Origin: Paraburkholderia sp. UYCP14C
GTDB taxonomy: Bacteria; Pseudomonadota; Gammaproteobacteria; Burkholderiales; Burkholderiaceae
Assembly (NCBI RefSeq): GCF_004197395.1
Contig: NZ_SELS01000037.1
Span: 1 to 64,000, forward strand
DNA length: 64,000 nt
Direction of reading: 5' to 3'
A program made the translations under genes and the position numbers. Position 1 is the stretch's first letter. Every line of letters begins with the position of its first letter. The notes under the pieces are model-generated. The model had not been told where the DNA came from. It searched no databases and saw nothing but the letters and a program-made list of their open reading frames with translations. Positions 38,366 to 47,393 of this stretch are shown in pieces.

Positions 38366-40087
38366 TCACAACGACGTCGCCTGCTCCGGTATCTCTCCGC
38401 CCACCGCAAACCACGCCTCGCAGTGCCGCACGAGCCCGTGCAGGTCCGAGCCGGTGCGTCCGCGCGCGCTGATATAGCCGTCGGGCCGCACCAGATAGAA
38501 CGACGGCCGCGTGCGTCCATACGATTCGGACAACGCCGGGCCGCCATCACCGCTCGTATCGGTGACGCGCCAGATCCGCACCGCGTTCGGCAGCAGCCGC
38601 TCGACCTCGGCGGCGAGCTTTTCCAGCTCCGGATCTGGCGGCGCCGCATGTTTGGCGGCCGGATCGAGCGGCGTGCCGTCGACGGGCAGCGGCGGCACCA
38701 GCAGAAACAGCGAAAAGAACGCCGGATCGTGCAGATCGAAAATGCAGCCGACGCCCGGCGCCCGCCCGAGCGGGCCGTCGACGACATGCACGAGCGCATC
38801 CGGCGCGCGCTCGCCCGCGCGCGGGCCGCCGTCGAGCACGCGTTCGAGCGTGAGCGGGCTGCGCCGGTACTGGATCGACAGCTCGCTGATCGTCGCGCGC
38901 GCGGCGTCGCGCAACGGACCGAGGGCGGCCAGCACCGGCATCACGCGCTCGCGCAGCAGCTTCAGCGGACCGTGATCGGCCTCGGCGATCTGCGTGATGA
39001 AACCGGTCTGCCGCAGCACGTCGCGCTCGATCGGATGCCGTTCGGCGTGGTACGTGTCGAGCAGGCGGTCCGGCGCCGCGCCGCCGATCACGCGCGCGAG
39101 CTTCCAGCCCAGATTGAGCGCTTCCTGGATGCCGGTGTTCATGCCCTGCGCAGCTGCGGGGCTGTGCACGTGCGCGGCATCGCCGGCGAGGAAGATACGG
39201 CCCACGCGCAGCCGATCGACCATCCGGCTGTTCACATGGAAATAGGCCGACCACGCGAGATCCGACACGTCGACCCGCTCGCGCACGCGTCGCGCGATCA
39301 GCGCCTTGCATTGTTCGAGCGACGGCGCCGGGTCCAGCGGCGGCTCGCCGGGCACCGCGGGGGTCGGTGGCACGGCGCTGCCGGCCAGCGCGACCGCGTG
39401 ATCGGCGATCAGACGATGGCGGCCGTGGCCCATCGGAAACAGCGCGACCAGACCGTCTCCCGACGCGAAGATATGGAACTCGTCTTCGGGCCAGTCGGTT
39501 TCCGCGTGCAGGTCGGCGAGCAGGAAGGTCTGGTCGAAGGTCTTGCCCTCGAAGTTCAGGCCGAGGCGATGGCGAATCGAGCTATGCGCACCGTCGGCCG
39601 CGATCATATATGACGGACGCATCGCTTCCGTGCGGCCGTCCGCGCGGCGCAAGGTCGCCTGAATGCTCGCGGAGCCTTGCATGAACGCCATCAGTTCGAC
39701 GCCGCGCTCGACCTTCACGCCGAGCGACGCCAGATGCTCGGTGAGCAGCCGCTCGGTCACGGACTGATCGAGAAACAGCAGATAGGGATAGCGCGTGTGC
39801 AGCGGGTCGAAATCGAGCTGCGCCAGCCGCATGCCGTTCGAAAACAGGTTCGCCACGCGCGCGCGATGGCCGAGTTCGAGAAACGGCTCGATCAGCCGAT
39901 GCTGCTCCAGCAGCTCGAGCGTGCGCGCCTGAATGCCGATCGCGCGCGAGTACGGATTCGGCTGCGGCGCCTTGTCGATCAGACGCACGGGGATATGCGC
40001 ACGCGCGAGACTCATCGCTGCGGCAAGTCCGGTGGGACCGGCCCCGACGATCAGCACCGGCGACGCGTCGTAGGCGGCAGCGTCCAT
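38366..40087 (-). CDS. FAD-dependent aromatic hydroxylase (PHBH/phenol hydroxylase fold)
   Basis: Group A flavin monooxygenase of 573 residues from ATG 40087 (MDAAAYDASPVLIVGAGPTG), preceded by CCGGAG. It has the GxGxxG FAD motif, the DG motif (MIAADGAHSSIRHRLG) and the GD motif (RIFLAGDAAHVHSPAAAQGMNTGIQ). The C-terminal ~150 residues form the thioredoxin-like dimer domain of the phenol hydroxylase/MhpA type (FYLVRPDGYISARG). It probably hydroxylates a phenolic or related aromatic compound, but no ring-cleavage genes are nearby to name the substrate. It is convergent with fdsD and divergent from the TPR gene. Confidence 0.85.
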   Translation of the reverse strand: MDAAAYDASPVLIVGAGPTGLAAAMSLARAHIPVRLIDKAPQPNPYSRAIGIQARTLELLEQHRLIEPFLELGHRARVANLFSNGMRLAQLDFDPLHTRYPYLLFLDQSVTERLLTEHLASLGVKVERGVELMAFMQGSASIQATLRRADGRTEAMRPSYMIAADGAHSSIRHRLGLNFEGKTFDQTFLLADLHAETDWPEDEFHIFASGDGLVALFPMGHGRHRLIADHAVALAGSAVPPTPAVPGEPPLDPAPSLEQCKALIARRVRERVDVSDLAWSAYFHVNSRMVDRLRVGRIFLAGDAAHVHSPAAAQGMNTGIQEALNLGWKLARVIGGAAPDRLLDTYHAERHPIERDVLRQTGFITQIAEADHGPLKLLRERVMPVLAALGPLRDAARATISELSIQYRRSPLTLERVLDGGPRAGERAPDALVHVVDGPLGRAPGVGCIFDLHDPAFFSLFLLVPPLPVDGTPLDPAAKHAAPPDPELEKLAAEVERLLPNAVRIWRVTDTSGDGGPALSESYGRTRPSFYLVRPDGYISARGRTGSDLHGLVRHCEAWFAVGGEIPEQATSL

Positions 40088-40295
40088 GCGGAACTCCGGA
40101 GGCAACAATGCGTTCTAGTGTACGCCGCCGCTCTTGCGCACACGGGTGCGCTGCATCAATCGCGTCGCCGGACACCTCGCGCGGGCGCTCCGCCGGTCGC
40201 CCGCGATACGCTCCTGATCCGCCCAAATCCGGGCCCTTCGCGCAAGTATGGGAAAATGCGGCCTCAGTCTGATTGATCCGAATGCCCTCCCCGTC

Positions 40296-42143
40296 ATGCA
40301 ACCTGTATTTGACCGCGCGTTCGCGGCGCATCGTGACGGCCGCCTCGACGACGCCGAACGCGGCTACCGCACCACGCTCGACCACAACCCAAGCCATGTC
40401 GACGCGCTGCACCTGCTCGGCGTGCTGCGCCACCAGCAGGGCCAGCACGCCGAAGCCGCCGAGCTCGTACGGCGCGCGGTCGACCTGCGCCCTGAAGACG
40501 CCGCGCTACAACTGAACCTCGGCAATGCGCTGAAGGCGCTCGGCCAGATCGACGCCGCGATCGAGCAGTTCCGCAACGCGCTGACGCTCGCGCCCACGTT
40601 CCCGATGGCGCACTACAACCTCGGCAATGCGTATGCGTCGCTGGGCCGTCACGAAGACGCCGCCGATGCGTTCGAACGCTCGCTGCGTCTGCAGCCGAAC
40701 GACGCGTCGTCGCACAACAATCTCGGCAACGCGCTGCACGCGCTCGGCCGTCACGCGGACGCGATCGCGTCGTTCCGGCGCGCGCTCGAGCTGCGCCCCG
40801 GTCACGCGGGCGCGCTGAACAACATGGGCATGTCGCTGAACGCGCTCGATCGGCCGAACGAGGCGGTGCCCTGCTTCGAGGCCGCGCTCGCCACCGAGCC
40901 GCGCTTCGTCGCCGCGCACTTCAATCTCGCGAACACGTTCGATGCGACCGGCCAGCATGCGCAGGCAGTCGCGTCATTCGAAGCGGCGCTGCGTCTGCAG
41001 CCGAATCTGCCGCCCGCGATCTATGGCATGGGCAACGCGCTCGCGTCGCTCGGCCGTGCCGAACAGTCCCTGCCATATCTCGAGCGCGCGGTCGGGCTCG
41101 ATCCGCAATTCGCGCTTGCGTGGCTCGCGCTCGGCACCGCGCACCAGGCGCTCGGCGCGCATGCGGCGGCGGTGCGCGCGCTCGATCAGGCGTTGCGGCT
41201 GCGTCCCGATCTCGCGTCCGCGCATATGAACCGTGCGCTCGCGTGGCTCGCGATGCGCGACTTCGAGCGCGGGCTGCCCGAATACGAATGGCGCCTGCAA
41301 ACCGTCGCGCAACCGGCGATCCAGACGTTACCCCGCTGGCACGGCGAGCCGATCGACGAGTACACGCTGCTGATCCATGCCGAACAGGGTTTCGGCGACA
41401 CGCTGCAGTTCGTGCGCTTCGTGCCGCTCGCTGCGCTTCGTGCGGCGCGCGTCGTGCTCGAAGTGCAGCCGCAGTTGGTGCCGCTGCTCGCGCCGGTCGC
41501 GAAGGCATGGCGCGTCTCGCTGATCGCGCAGGGTCAGCCGCGCCCCGCCGCCGATCTGCAGATTCCGCTGTTGAGCCTGCCGCTCGCGCTCGGCACGCGC
41601 TACGACACGATCGACGCGCGCACGCCGTATCTGAGCGTGCCGCCGGCCTATGGCCGCAAATGGCGCGGCTCGCTCGGCGGGCAGGCGAAGCGCAAGATCG
41701 GGCTCGCATGGTCGGGGCGCATCCAGCGCAACGAAACCCGCACGATGCCGCTCGCCGCGCTGGAGCCGCTGTTCGCGCTCGACGGCATCGACTGGATCGT
41801 GCTGCAGCCCGATCTGTCCGACGAGGAACGCGCGGCGCTCGACGCGCATCCGCGCGCGGCCGCGATCCATCGCTTCGACGATCGCATCGGCGACTTCGCG
41901 GATACCGCGGCGATCATCGAGCGGCTCGACGCGGTGGTGTCGATCGACACGTCGATCGCGCACCTCGCCGGTGCGCTGCGCAAGCCGCTGTGGCTGATGC
42001 TGCCGTTCGCCGCCGACTGGCGCTGGTTCGACGACGATACCCGCAGCCCGTGGTATCCCGCCGCGACGCTGGTGCGTCAGCCGAGGCCGGGCGCGTGGGA
42101 TGAAGTCGTCGCTGCGGTCGCCGACGAATTGCGGCACGGCTAG
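40296..42143 (+). CDS. TPR protein with C-terminal glycosyltransferase-like domain
   Basis: 615 residues from ATG 40296 (MQPVFDRAFAAHRDGRLDDAE); an ATG at 40248 is also in frame. The N-terminal ~330 residues are tandem 34-residue TPRs with repeated LGNAL.ALGR.. and A..F.RAL.L.P motifs. The C-terminal ~270 residues resemble the GT-B/heptosyltransferase-like domain found behind TPRs in many Burkholderiaceae proteins (HAEQGFGDTLQFVRFVP; GLAWSGRIQRNETRTMPL; VVSIDTSIAHLAGALRKPLWLMLPF). It may glycosylate protein or cell-surface acceptors. The acceptor and donor are unknown. Confidence 0.82.
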   Translation: MQPVFDRAFAAHRDGRLDDAERGYRTTLDHNPSHVDALHLLGVLRHQQGQHAEAAELVRRAVDLRPEDAALQLNLGNALKALGQIDAAIEQFRNALTLAPTFPMAHYNLGNAYASLGRHEDAADAFERSLRLQPNDASSHNNLGNALHALGRHADAIASFRRALELRPGHAGALNNMGMSLNALDRPNEAVPCFEAALATEPRFVAAHFNLANTFDATGQHAQAVASFEAALRLQPNLPPAIYGMGNALASLGRAEQSLPYLERAVGLDPQFALAWLALGTAHQALGAHAAAVRALDQALRLRPDLASAHMNRALAWLAMRDFERGLPEYEWRLQTVAQPAIQTLPRWHGEPIDEYTLLIHAEQGFGDTLQFVRFVPLAALRAARVVLEVQPQLVPLLAPVAKAWRVSLIAQGQPRPAADLQIPLLSLPLALGTRYDTIDARTPYLSVPPAYGRKWRGSLGGQAKRKIGLAWSGRIQRNETRTMPLAALEPLFALDGIDWIVLQPDLSDEERAALDAHPRAAAIHRFDDRIGDFADTAAIIERLDAVVSIDTSIAHLAGALRKPLWLMLPFAADWRWFDDDTRSPWYPAATLVRQPRPGAWDEVVAAVADELRHG

Positions 42144-42162
42144 CGACGAACCACGCTCCGCC

Positions 42163-42196
42163 AACGAAAAACCCCGCTTTCGCGGGGTTTTTCGTT
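42163..42196. terminator. Bidirectional rho-independent terminator
   Basis: A perfect 15-bp stem AACGAAAAACCCCGC / GCGGGGTTTTTCGTT with loop TTTC lies between the convergent TPR gene and the MFS gene. T-rich on both strands, so it serves both. Confidence 0.93.
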
Positions 42197-42218
42197 TTCA
42201 GAACACGAGGCGAACCCG

Positions 42219-43520
42219 TCAGGCGGCCCGATACTGATTGCGCGACTCGGGCGTGCGATACAGGAACAGCGTCGCGAGCAGACCGCAGATCGCCGCCACG
42301 CCGAGCACCAGGCCCGGCGCCGCCTTGTTGCTGGTCACGTGGATTAGCAGCGTGGCGATGGCCGGCGTGAAGCCGCCGATCGTCGTCGCGAGGCTGTACG
42401 CGAGCGAGAAGCCGGCGGTACGCACTTCGACGGGCATCACTTCGGTCAGCGCGACGACCATCGCGCCGTTGTAGCAGCCGTACAGGAACGACAGCCACAG
42501 CTGCACGGCGAGCAGACGCGCGAACGACGGTTCGGCGACGAGCCATTGCAGCGCCGGATACGCGGTGAGGAGCGTCAGGATCGTGAACGCGAGGAGCACC
42601 GGACGGCGGCCGATCCGATCCGACAGCGCGCCCGAGAGCGGCAGCCAGATCAGGTTCGAGATACCGACGCAGACGGTGACGACGAGCGCGTCGATCGCCG
42701 ACAGCTTCAGCACTTCCTTGCCGAAGGTCGGCGTGTACGCGGTGATCATATAGAACGACACGGTCGTCATGACGACCATGCCCATGCCGCCCAGCACGAT
42801 CGGGTAGTTCTCGAGCATCGACTTCAGGATTTCGCCCATGCTCGGACGATGCTTGCGCGCCGTGAACTCCTCGGTTTCCTGCAGCGAGCGGCGGATGATG
42901 AACAGGAACGGCACGATCAGACAGCCGATCAGGAACGGCACGCGCCAGCCCCACGCGAACATCTGGTCGGCGGGCAGAATCTTGTTGAGCATCACGCCGA
43001 TCAGCGCGGCGAATACCACCGCGACCTGCTGGCTGCCCGACTGCCACGAGCAATAGAAGCCCTTGTTGCCCTTCGTCGCGATCTCCGACAGATACACCGA
43101 CACGCCGCCAAGCTCGGCGCCGGCCGAGAAACCTTGCAGCAGCCGGCCGAACAGCACGAGCACGGGCGCCAGGAGCCCGATGGTCGCGTAGCCCGGTATC
43201 GTCGCGACCGTCAGCGTGCCGAGCGCCATCAGGCTCAGCGTGAGGATCAGGCCTTTGCGGCGGCCGTGATGGTCGATGTAGGCGCCCAGCACGATCGCGC
43301 CGAGCGGACGCATCAGGAAGCCCGCGCCGAACACGGACAGCGACAGCATCAGCGACGCGAAATCGCTGCCGCTCGGGAAGTAGGTCTTGGCGATCGCCGA
43401 AGCGTAGTAGCCATAGACCATGAAGTCGTACATCTCAAGAAAGTTGCCGCTGACGACGCGGAACACTGTCTTGACCTTGGATTCTTCCGTGGTGGAAGCG
43501 GCGTGGGTCGCAGTAGACAT
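42219..43520 (-). CDS. MFS transporter, metabolite:H+ symporter family (citrate/tricarballylate-like)
   Basis: Inner-membrane proton symporter, 433 residues from ATG 43520 ([19 protein letters not shown]), close to the 434 residues of CitA-type citrate carriers. Twelve hydrophobic segments. The MHS-family loop 2-3 motif [13 protein letters not shown] and its repeat [11 protein letters not shown] are present, with [15 protein letters not shown] at helix 1, a CitA/TcuC-like feature. Citrate or another tricarboxylate is the likely substrate; other acids are possible. No catabolic genes are adjacent. It has a terminator downstream and a 329-base divergent region upstream. Confidence 0.85.
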   Translation of the reverse strand: MSTATHAASTTEESKVKTVFRVVSGNFLEMYDFMVYGYYASAIAKTYFPSGSDFASLMLSLSVFGAGFLMRPLGAIVLGAYIDHHGRRKGLILTLSLMALGTLTVATIPGYATIGLLAPVLVLFGRLLQGFSAGAELGGVSVYLSEIATKGNKGFYCSWQSGSQQVAVVFAALIGVMLNKILPADQMFAWGWRVPFLIGCLIVPFLFIIRRSLQETEEFTARKHRPSMGEILKSMLENYPIVLGGMGMVVMTTVSFYMITAYTPTFGKEVLKLSAIDALVVTVCVGISNLIWLPLSGALSDRIGRRPVLLAFTILTLLTAYPALQWLVAEPSFARLLAVQLWLSFLYGCYNGAMVVALTEVMPVEVRTAGFSLAYSLATTIGGFTPAIATLLIHVTSNKAAPGLVLGVAAICGLLATLFLYRTPESRNQYRAA

Positions 43521-43849
43521 GACACTCTCGGATAGGGCCGCCGCCCTGTCGGACGGATCGACGCGGACGGTGACGAGCGGGCAGTTGGAACGATCCGCTG
43601 CGTTTGGCAAGCGGATGCCGCAGGCGGACACGCAGGTATAAGCGAAGCGCGCGCCCGCGGGGGCGCCGCATTCTGCTGCCCACGGCGTTCATCCGATATC
43701 AGGGTAAACGCTGAGCTCGATGCGGGACCGATGCCACGTAATGTTACTGCTGATAAGGTTGCCGCGAAACGCATACAGTTTGCTGACGCGCGACACCGAC
43801 GGGCAGCGCAGTAGACTGTCCGCGCGAGGCCATTCAGTCGATTACTCCG
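43521..43849. other. Intergenic region between divergent MFS and GNAT genes
   Basis: A 329-base non-coding stretch that must hold both divergent promoters. It is less GC-rich near 43735-43790. I found no convincing -35/-10 pair, palindrome or RNA gene. The open frames across it are extensions of the flanking genes without similarity. Confidence 0.5.
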
Positions 43850-44374
43850 ATGCAAACCACCCCTGCTCTTTCCCTGCGCCCCGCCACGCTCGACGACGCC
43901 GCGCTGATTGCGTCGATCCACAGCGTCAGTTGGCAGGCGACCTATCGCGGCCTGTTGCCCGACGCGTTCCTCGACGGCGAAGTCACGCGCGAACGCGCCG
44001 CTTACTGGGCAGCGCGTCTCGGCGCGCCGGGCGGCGAGCGCCGCATCGTGCTGATCGCCGAGCTGGCCGGCGAGCCGATCGGCTTCGTGTGTGTCGAGCG
44101 TCAGCCCGAGTCCGCGTGGGGCGTGCTGCTCGACAATCTGCATGCGCTGCCCGGTTACCAGGGCATCGGCGTCGGCAAGACGCTGATGCACGCAGCCGTC
44201 GACTGGGCGCGCGCGCAGGGCGAGGCGCAGCTGTATCTCTACGTGCTCGAGGGCAATACGGCGGCGATCGGCTTTTACGAGCGGCACGGCTGGCAGTTCG
44301 TCGGCGCGGAGCCGGATCATATGGGCGGCATGGATATCACCGCGTTGCGCTACGTGTACCGGTTGACGCCCTGA
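43850..44374 (+). CDS. GNAT family N-acetyltransferase
   Basis: Acetyl-CoA-dependent acetyltransferase of 174 residues, single GNAT domain. The acetyl-CoA pyrophosphate loop is seen as LPGYQGIGVGKTLMHAAVDWARAQG (Q/RxxGxG/A type), the beta-4 segment as IGFVCVERQ, and the terminal part as LEGNTAAIGFYERHGWQFVG, typical of Rim-like enzymes acting on small amines or N-termini. The substrate cannot be predicted. It stands alone, divergent from the MFS gene, with no clear ribosome site before the chosen ATG. Confidence 0.85.
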   Translation: MQTTPALSLRPATLDDAALIASIHSVSWQATYRGLLPDAFLDGEVTRERAAYWAARLGAPGGERRIVLIAELAGEPIGFVCVERQPESAWGVLLDNLHALPGYQGIGVGKTLMHAAVDWARAQGEAQLYLYVLEGNTAAIGFYERHGWQFVGAEPDHMGGMDITALRYVYRLTP

Positions 44375-44507
44375 GCGCTTCGGTTGACGGTGCGTGACGC
44401 GCGCGCCGTCGGGTGGCATCGCGGCGATGGCGCGTGGACGTACCCCCTCCCGTTATCGGAATCATCCGAAGGCTGGACGGGGTAGTTTCGAGGCATGATT
44501 TTCTGTT

Positions 44508-44525
44508 GCCGATGGCTTCATCGGC
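44508..44525. promoter_or_regulatory. Perfect inverted repeat upstream of the proline-rich membrane protein gene
   Basis: GCCGATG and CATCGGC, separated by four bases, lie 60 bases before the ATG at 44586. It could be an operator or an RNA hairpin in the leader. No regulator is known. Confidence 0.3.
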
Positions 44526-44585
44526 CCCCTACAGATTCCATCACTGCCGCACCGGTGGTCTGTCACGAGACACCGGAAGAAACCC

Positions 44586-45629
44586 ATGACCAGCACGCCG
44601 CTCACCGCGATCGAAGGCGCATTGGCGCTTCCCTCTCTCCGCTCACTCAACCATCTGCCCGAACCGTTCGGTCGCGGCTGGGCGTTGCTGCCCCCGGGTC
44701 AGCGCTGGCATGCCGGACTCGATTCGCTGTATGCCGCGCTGCTGCGCACCGTCTGCATCAGAAATCGGCAGTTGCGGTCGTATGGGCAGCGGGTGTTGAT
44801 CGACAGCTTGCTGGTCGGCGTCAAGCGGACGGCAGAAGCGCGCGTCGCGGACGCCACACGGCCTGTGGCGGAGCCTGCGGATATTGCCGCGGCCGCCCGT
44901 CCCGATATGCGGCGGATCGTGCCTCAGGGTCCAATGCGAATCGCGCTCAAGGCCCGCTCGCCGCAAATCGTGCAGCGGCGCACCGTGTGGCATCGGCGTA
45001 CGGTCGCCGCGAGTGCCGGCGTAATCGGCTGCGTTGCGGTGCTGGCGTGGTGGATCGTCGATCAGCCTCTGGCGCCTCGGCACCTGAGCTCCGACTTGCT
45101 GAAATCGGCGCAAGCTCTGATGGCGCGTCGAGAGGCACCGGTGCCAGCGCCGGTGCCAGCGCCGGTAGGAAAGCCTCGTGCGCAGCCTCCGGCTGCGAGT
45201 CCCGAAGCTCCGGTGATTGCCGATGCCGTCATACCGGCTCCTGTACTTGAGCCATCACCGGTCGACGTGGCCGCCGCAGCAGCCGTGCCCATGGCAGCCC
45301 CGCCTGAGCGCCCCCCAGCGCGACCTGCGCCCGCGCCGCGTGACGCGATTCGCTCATCACCTCCGCGTCGCGTGCTTCATGCGCGATCCCATCCGCTCGC
45401 CGTGAATCGCCGAGCCTCGAATGAGTCGTCGCATCAAGCGCGCGTGCCGACCGGGTTCGGTGAAGACGAATACGCCGACGTGGCGGCGTTCGCCATGATG
45501 TCTTCGCGCGACGTCGCGCCGCTGCCGCGCGCCGCCGCATCGAACCATCCGCCGGCAGACAGTACCGAGTGGATGAACCATATGTCGCAGCGTCGCGTCA
45601 CCGAAATCCCGGAACAATTCGCGCGATGA
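44586..45629 (+). CDS. Unrecognised single-pass membrane protein with Ala/Pro-rich periplasmic region
   Basis: 347 residues, start supported by GGAAGAA. The first ~138 residues are cytoplasmic-looking and basic, with no signal peptide. One membrane helix spans ~139-158 (VAASAGVIGCVAVLAWWIV), preceded by Arg/His residues (RRTVWHRRT), which fits an inside N-terminus. The rest is Ala/Pro-rich (PAPVPAPVPAPVG, PPERPPARPAPAP) and Arg-rich, ending with a more ordered tail (TGFGEDEYADVAAFAMMSSRD). The layout recalls TonB/FtsN-like spanning proteins, but I see no TonB box or SPOR domain. Function unknown. Confidence 0.65.
   Translation: MTSTPLTAIEGALALPSLRSLNHLPEPFGRGWALLPPGQRWHAGLDSLYAALLRTVCIRNRQLRSYGQRVLIDSLLVGVKRTAEARVADATRPVAEPADIAAAARPDMRRIVPQGPMRIALKARSPQIVQRRTVWHRRTVAASAGVIGCVAVLAWWIVDQPLAPRHLSSDLLKSAQALMARREAPVPAPVPAPVGKPRAQPPAASPEAPVIADAVIPAPVLEPSPVDVAAAAAVPMAAPPERPPARPAPAPRDAIRSSPPRRVLHARSHPLAVNRRASNESSHQARVPTGFGEDEYADVAAFAMMSSRDVAPLPRAAASNHPPADSTEWMNHMSQRRVTEIPEQFAR
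45137..45172 (+). repeat. Short in-frame tandem repeat of a 12-base unit
   Basis: About three copies of a 12-base unit (CCGGTGCCAGCG and near matches) encode the PAPVPAPVPAPV stretch of the membrane protein. Such tracts can vary in length by slippage. Confidence 0.6.
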
Positions 45630-45645
45630 GTGCCGGGTGAGCGAG

Positions 45646-45689
45646 TCCGAGAAAAAGAAAACGCACTGCCACATAACATGGCAGTGCGT
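45646..45689 (-). terminator. Rho-independent terminator downstream of the class I amidotransferase-like gene
   Basis: A perfect 11-bp stem ACGCACTGCCA / TGGCAGTGCGT with loop CATAACA (45661-45671 and 45679-45689). On the minus strand it is followed by TTTTCTTTTTCTC. It lies 120 bases past the minus-strand stop and also separates the convergent plus-strand gene. Confidence 0.85.
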
Positions 45690-45810
45690 CAGTTGGTTGG
45701 GATCGCCTCGTCGGGCTCCCGAAAGCAGCAAAAGCGCCGGCTCGATACACAGGCACGACAGCGGACTCAACCTCCACCGCGCACACCGCGCCAACGCCAA
45801 CCCGCCATGC

Positions 45811-47265
45811 TTAAAACCGCGTTTCCCGCGCGACCCGCAGGAACGTATCGAGCAACGGCGTGCAGTCGAGCATCTCCGGGCCGCCCGCGCGATGAAACTC
45901 CGGATGCCACTGCACACCCATCACGAACGGCGCGCGCCGGTAGCGCACGGCCTCGATGATGCCGTCCGACGCCGACACCGCCTCGATATTCAGATCGCGG
46001 CCCAGCGTCTTCACCGCCTGATGGTGGATCGAATTGACGATCCCGTCGCGCCGCCCGGGGAACATGTTCAGCAGCGTCGAGCCATCCGGAAAGTGCACAC
46101 CGTGCCGATGCTGATCGTAGTTCTCGTTGACGTGTGCGTTCGCGGTCGGCACTTCGGTTGCGATGTCCTGATACAGCGTGCCGCCGAACGCGACGTTGAT
46201 CAGCTGGCAGCCGCGGCACACGCCGAGCACAGGTTTGCCCGACTCGACGAACTCGTGCAGCAACTCGAGCTCGTACATGTCGCGCACGCGATCGCCGGGC
46301 CATTCGTGGCTGACCGCGGCTTCCGCATACGTCTGTGGCGACACGTCGGCACCGCCTTGCAATAGCAGCCCGTCGAGATGCTTCGCATAGTCGCGCAGAC
46401 GGATATTGCTCGGGTGCAGCATGCCCTGATGACCGACGGTCGGGATCATGAACACCAGCACGTCGCGCGACATCACCCAGTGCGCGACCGACTCTTCCAG
46501 ATACTGCAGCGTCTTGCCGCGTAGCCCCTTCGCGCCCGGTTCCGGGTGGAAGATGCGCGCCGACACGCCGATGCGCAGCGTGCGCTGCGTGATCCTCTGT
46601 CCGGCGCGATCGAACAGTTGCCGTGCACGCGCCGCGATGATGCGCCCAAACACACTCCACGCCGAATCGCTCTGCTTCAGATAACGCGGCGGTGACGGCG
46701 GCAGCGCGTTGGGCGGCGGCGGGTTGTTGGCACTGAAGTCGGGGGCCGCGCCGAAACCGGGCGGCGGCGAACCGGGCGCACGCGCCGCGGGCGCGGCGGC
46801 TTCCTCGGTGGCGATTTCGGCGTCGGTGGCGATGTCCGCGGCGCTGATGCCGCCCGCGTGCGGCTCGCCGGCGGCCGCCGTCGGTTTCACGACAGGATCG
46901 GATTTCATCGTAGTCGCGCCGCCGGTGTACGTACCGGCGCGCCGCGCTTCGCGCTCGTGCACCGCCGCTTCCTGCCGCGCGGTCGATTCCGCGGCGGCGC
47001 TGCGTGCCTCGAGCGCGTCGCGCAGCCGCGCCGTTCGCGGATCTTCGGGAGTCACCGACGATGCGCTGATCGGATCGTCGGTCGACGACCTCGCGATCGC
47101 CTCCTCGACGGCCGGGCTCGTGTCTTTGGCGGCCGACTGAGTGGCATCTTCATGCGACGGAGCAAGCGCCGCGGCCGGTGTAACCGGCGCGCCGCCCGGC
47201 GCGGGCGAGGCCGGCTGCGGACTGCCGGTCGTGCCGGCGTTTTCGGGTGGTTTGTTTTCGCTCAT
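45811..47265 (-). CDS. Gamma-glutamyl-gamma-aminobutyrate hydrolase family (peptidase C26) protein with long N-terminal extension
   Basis: 484 residues from ATG 47265 (MSENKPPENAGTTG). The C-terminal ~250 residues are a class I glutamine amidotransferase-like hydrolase of the PuuD type: LLLQGGADVSP, the nucleophile motif VLGVCRGCQLINVAFGG and the histidine in MGVQWHPEFH. PuuD cleaves gamma-glutamyl-GABA in putrescine catabolism. Unusually the first ~215 residues are Ala/Pro/Ser/Glu-rich and low-complexity with no recognised domain, doubling the normal ~250-residue length. No other putrescine (puu) genes are adjacent, so the substrate is uncertain. A terminator follows. Confidence 0.83.
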   Translation of the reverse strand: MSENKPPENAGTTGSPQPASPAPGGAPVTPAAALAPSHEDATQSAAKDTSPAVEEAIARSSTDDPISASSVTPEDPRTARLRDALEARSAAAESTARQEAAVHEREARRAGTYTGGATTMKSDPVVKPTAAAGEPHAGGISAADIATDAEIATEEAAAPAARAPGSPPPGFGAAPDFSANNPPPPNALPPSPPRYLKQSDSAWSVFGRIIAARARQLFDRAGQRITQRTLRIGVSARIFHPEPGAKGLRGKTLQYLEESVAHWVMSRDVLVFMIPTVGHQGMLHPSNIRLRDYAKHLDGLLLQGGADVSPQTYAEAAVSHEWPGDRVRDMYELELLHEFVESGKPVLGVCRGCQLINVAFGGTLYQDIATEVPTANAHVNENYDQHRHGVHFPDGSTLLNMFPGRRDGIVNSIHHQAVKTLGRDLNIEAVSASDGIIEAVRYRRAPFVMGVQWHPEFHRAGGPEMLDCTPLLDTFLRVARETRF

Positions 47266-47393
47266 GACTGTCGGACGGGCGCCTTTCACGGGAACGAATG
47301 AATATGCCCTGATTATCCGCCAGCGCAGCAGGCCCGGCAAACCCGCACACAATTACTCACATTGTTGCGAAGCGCCGCACCCATCGCTATGAG

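Noticed and set aside
40296-41300. Regularly spaced similar DNA segments that look like a repeat array
   Set aside because: They are in-frame TPR codons about 102 bases apart with divergent sequence. No identical direct repeats or spacers as in CRISPR.
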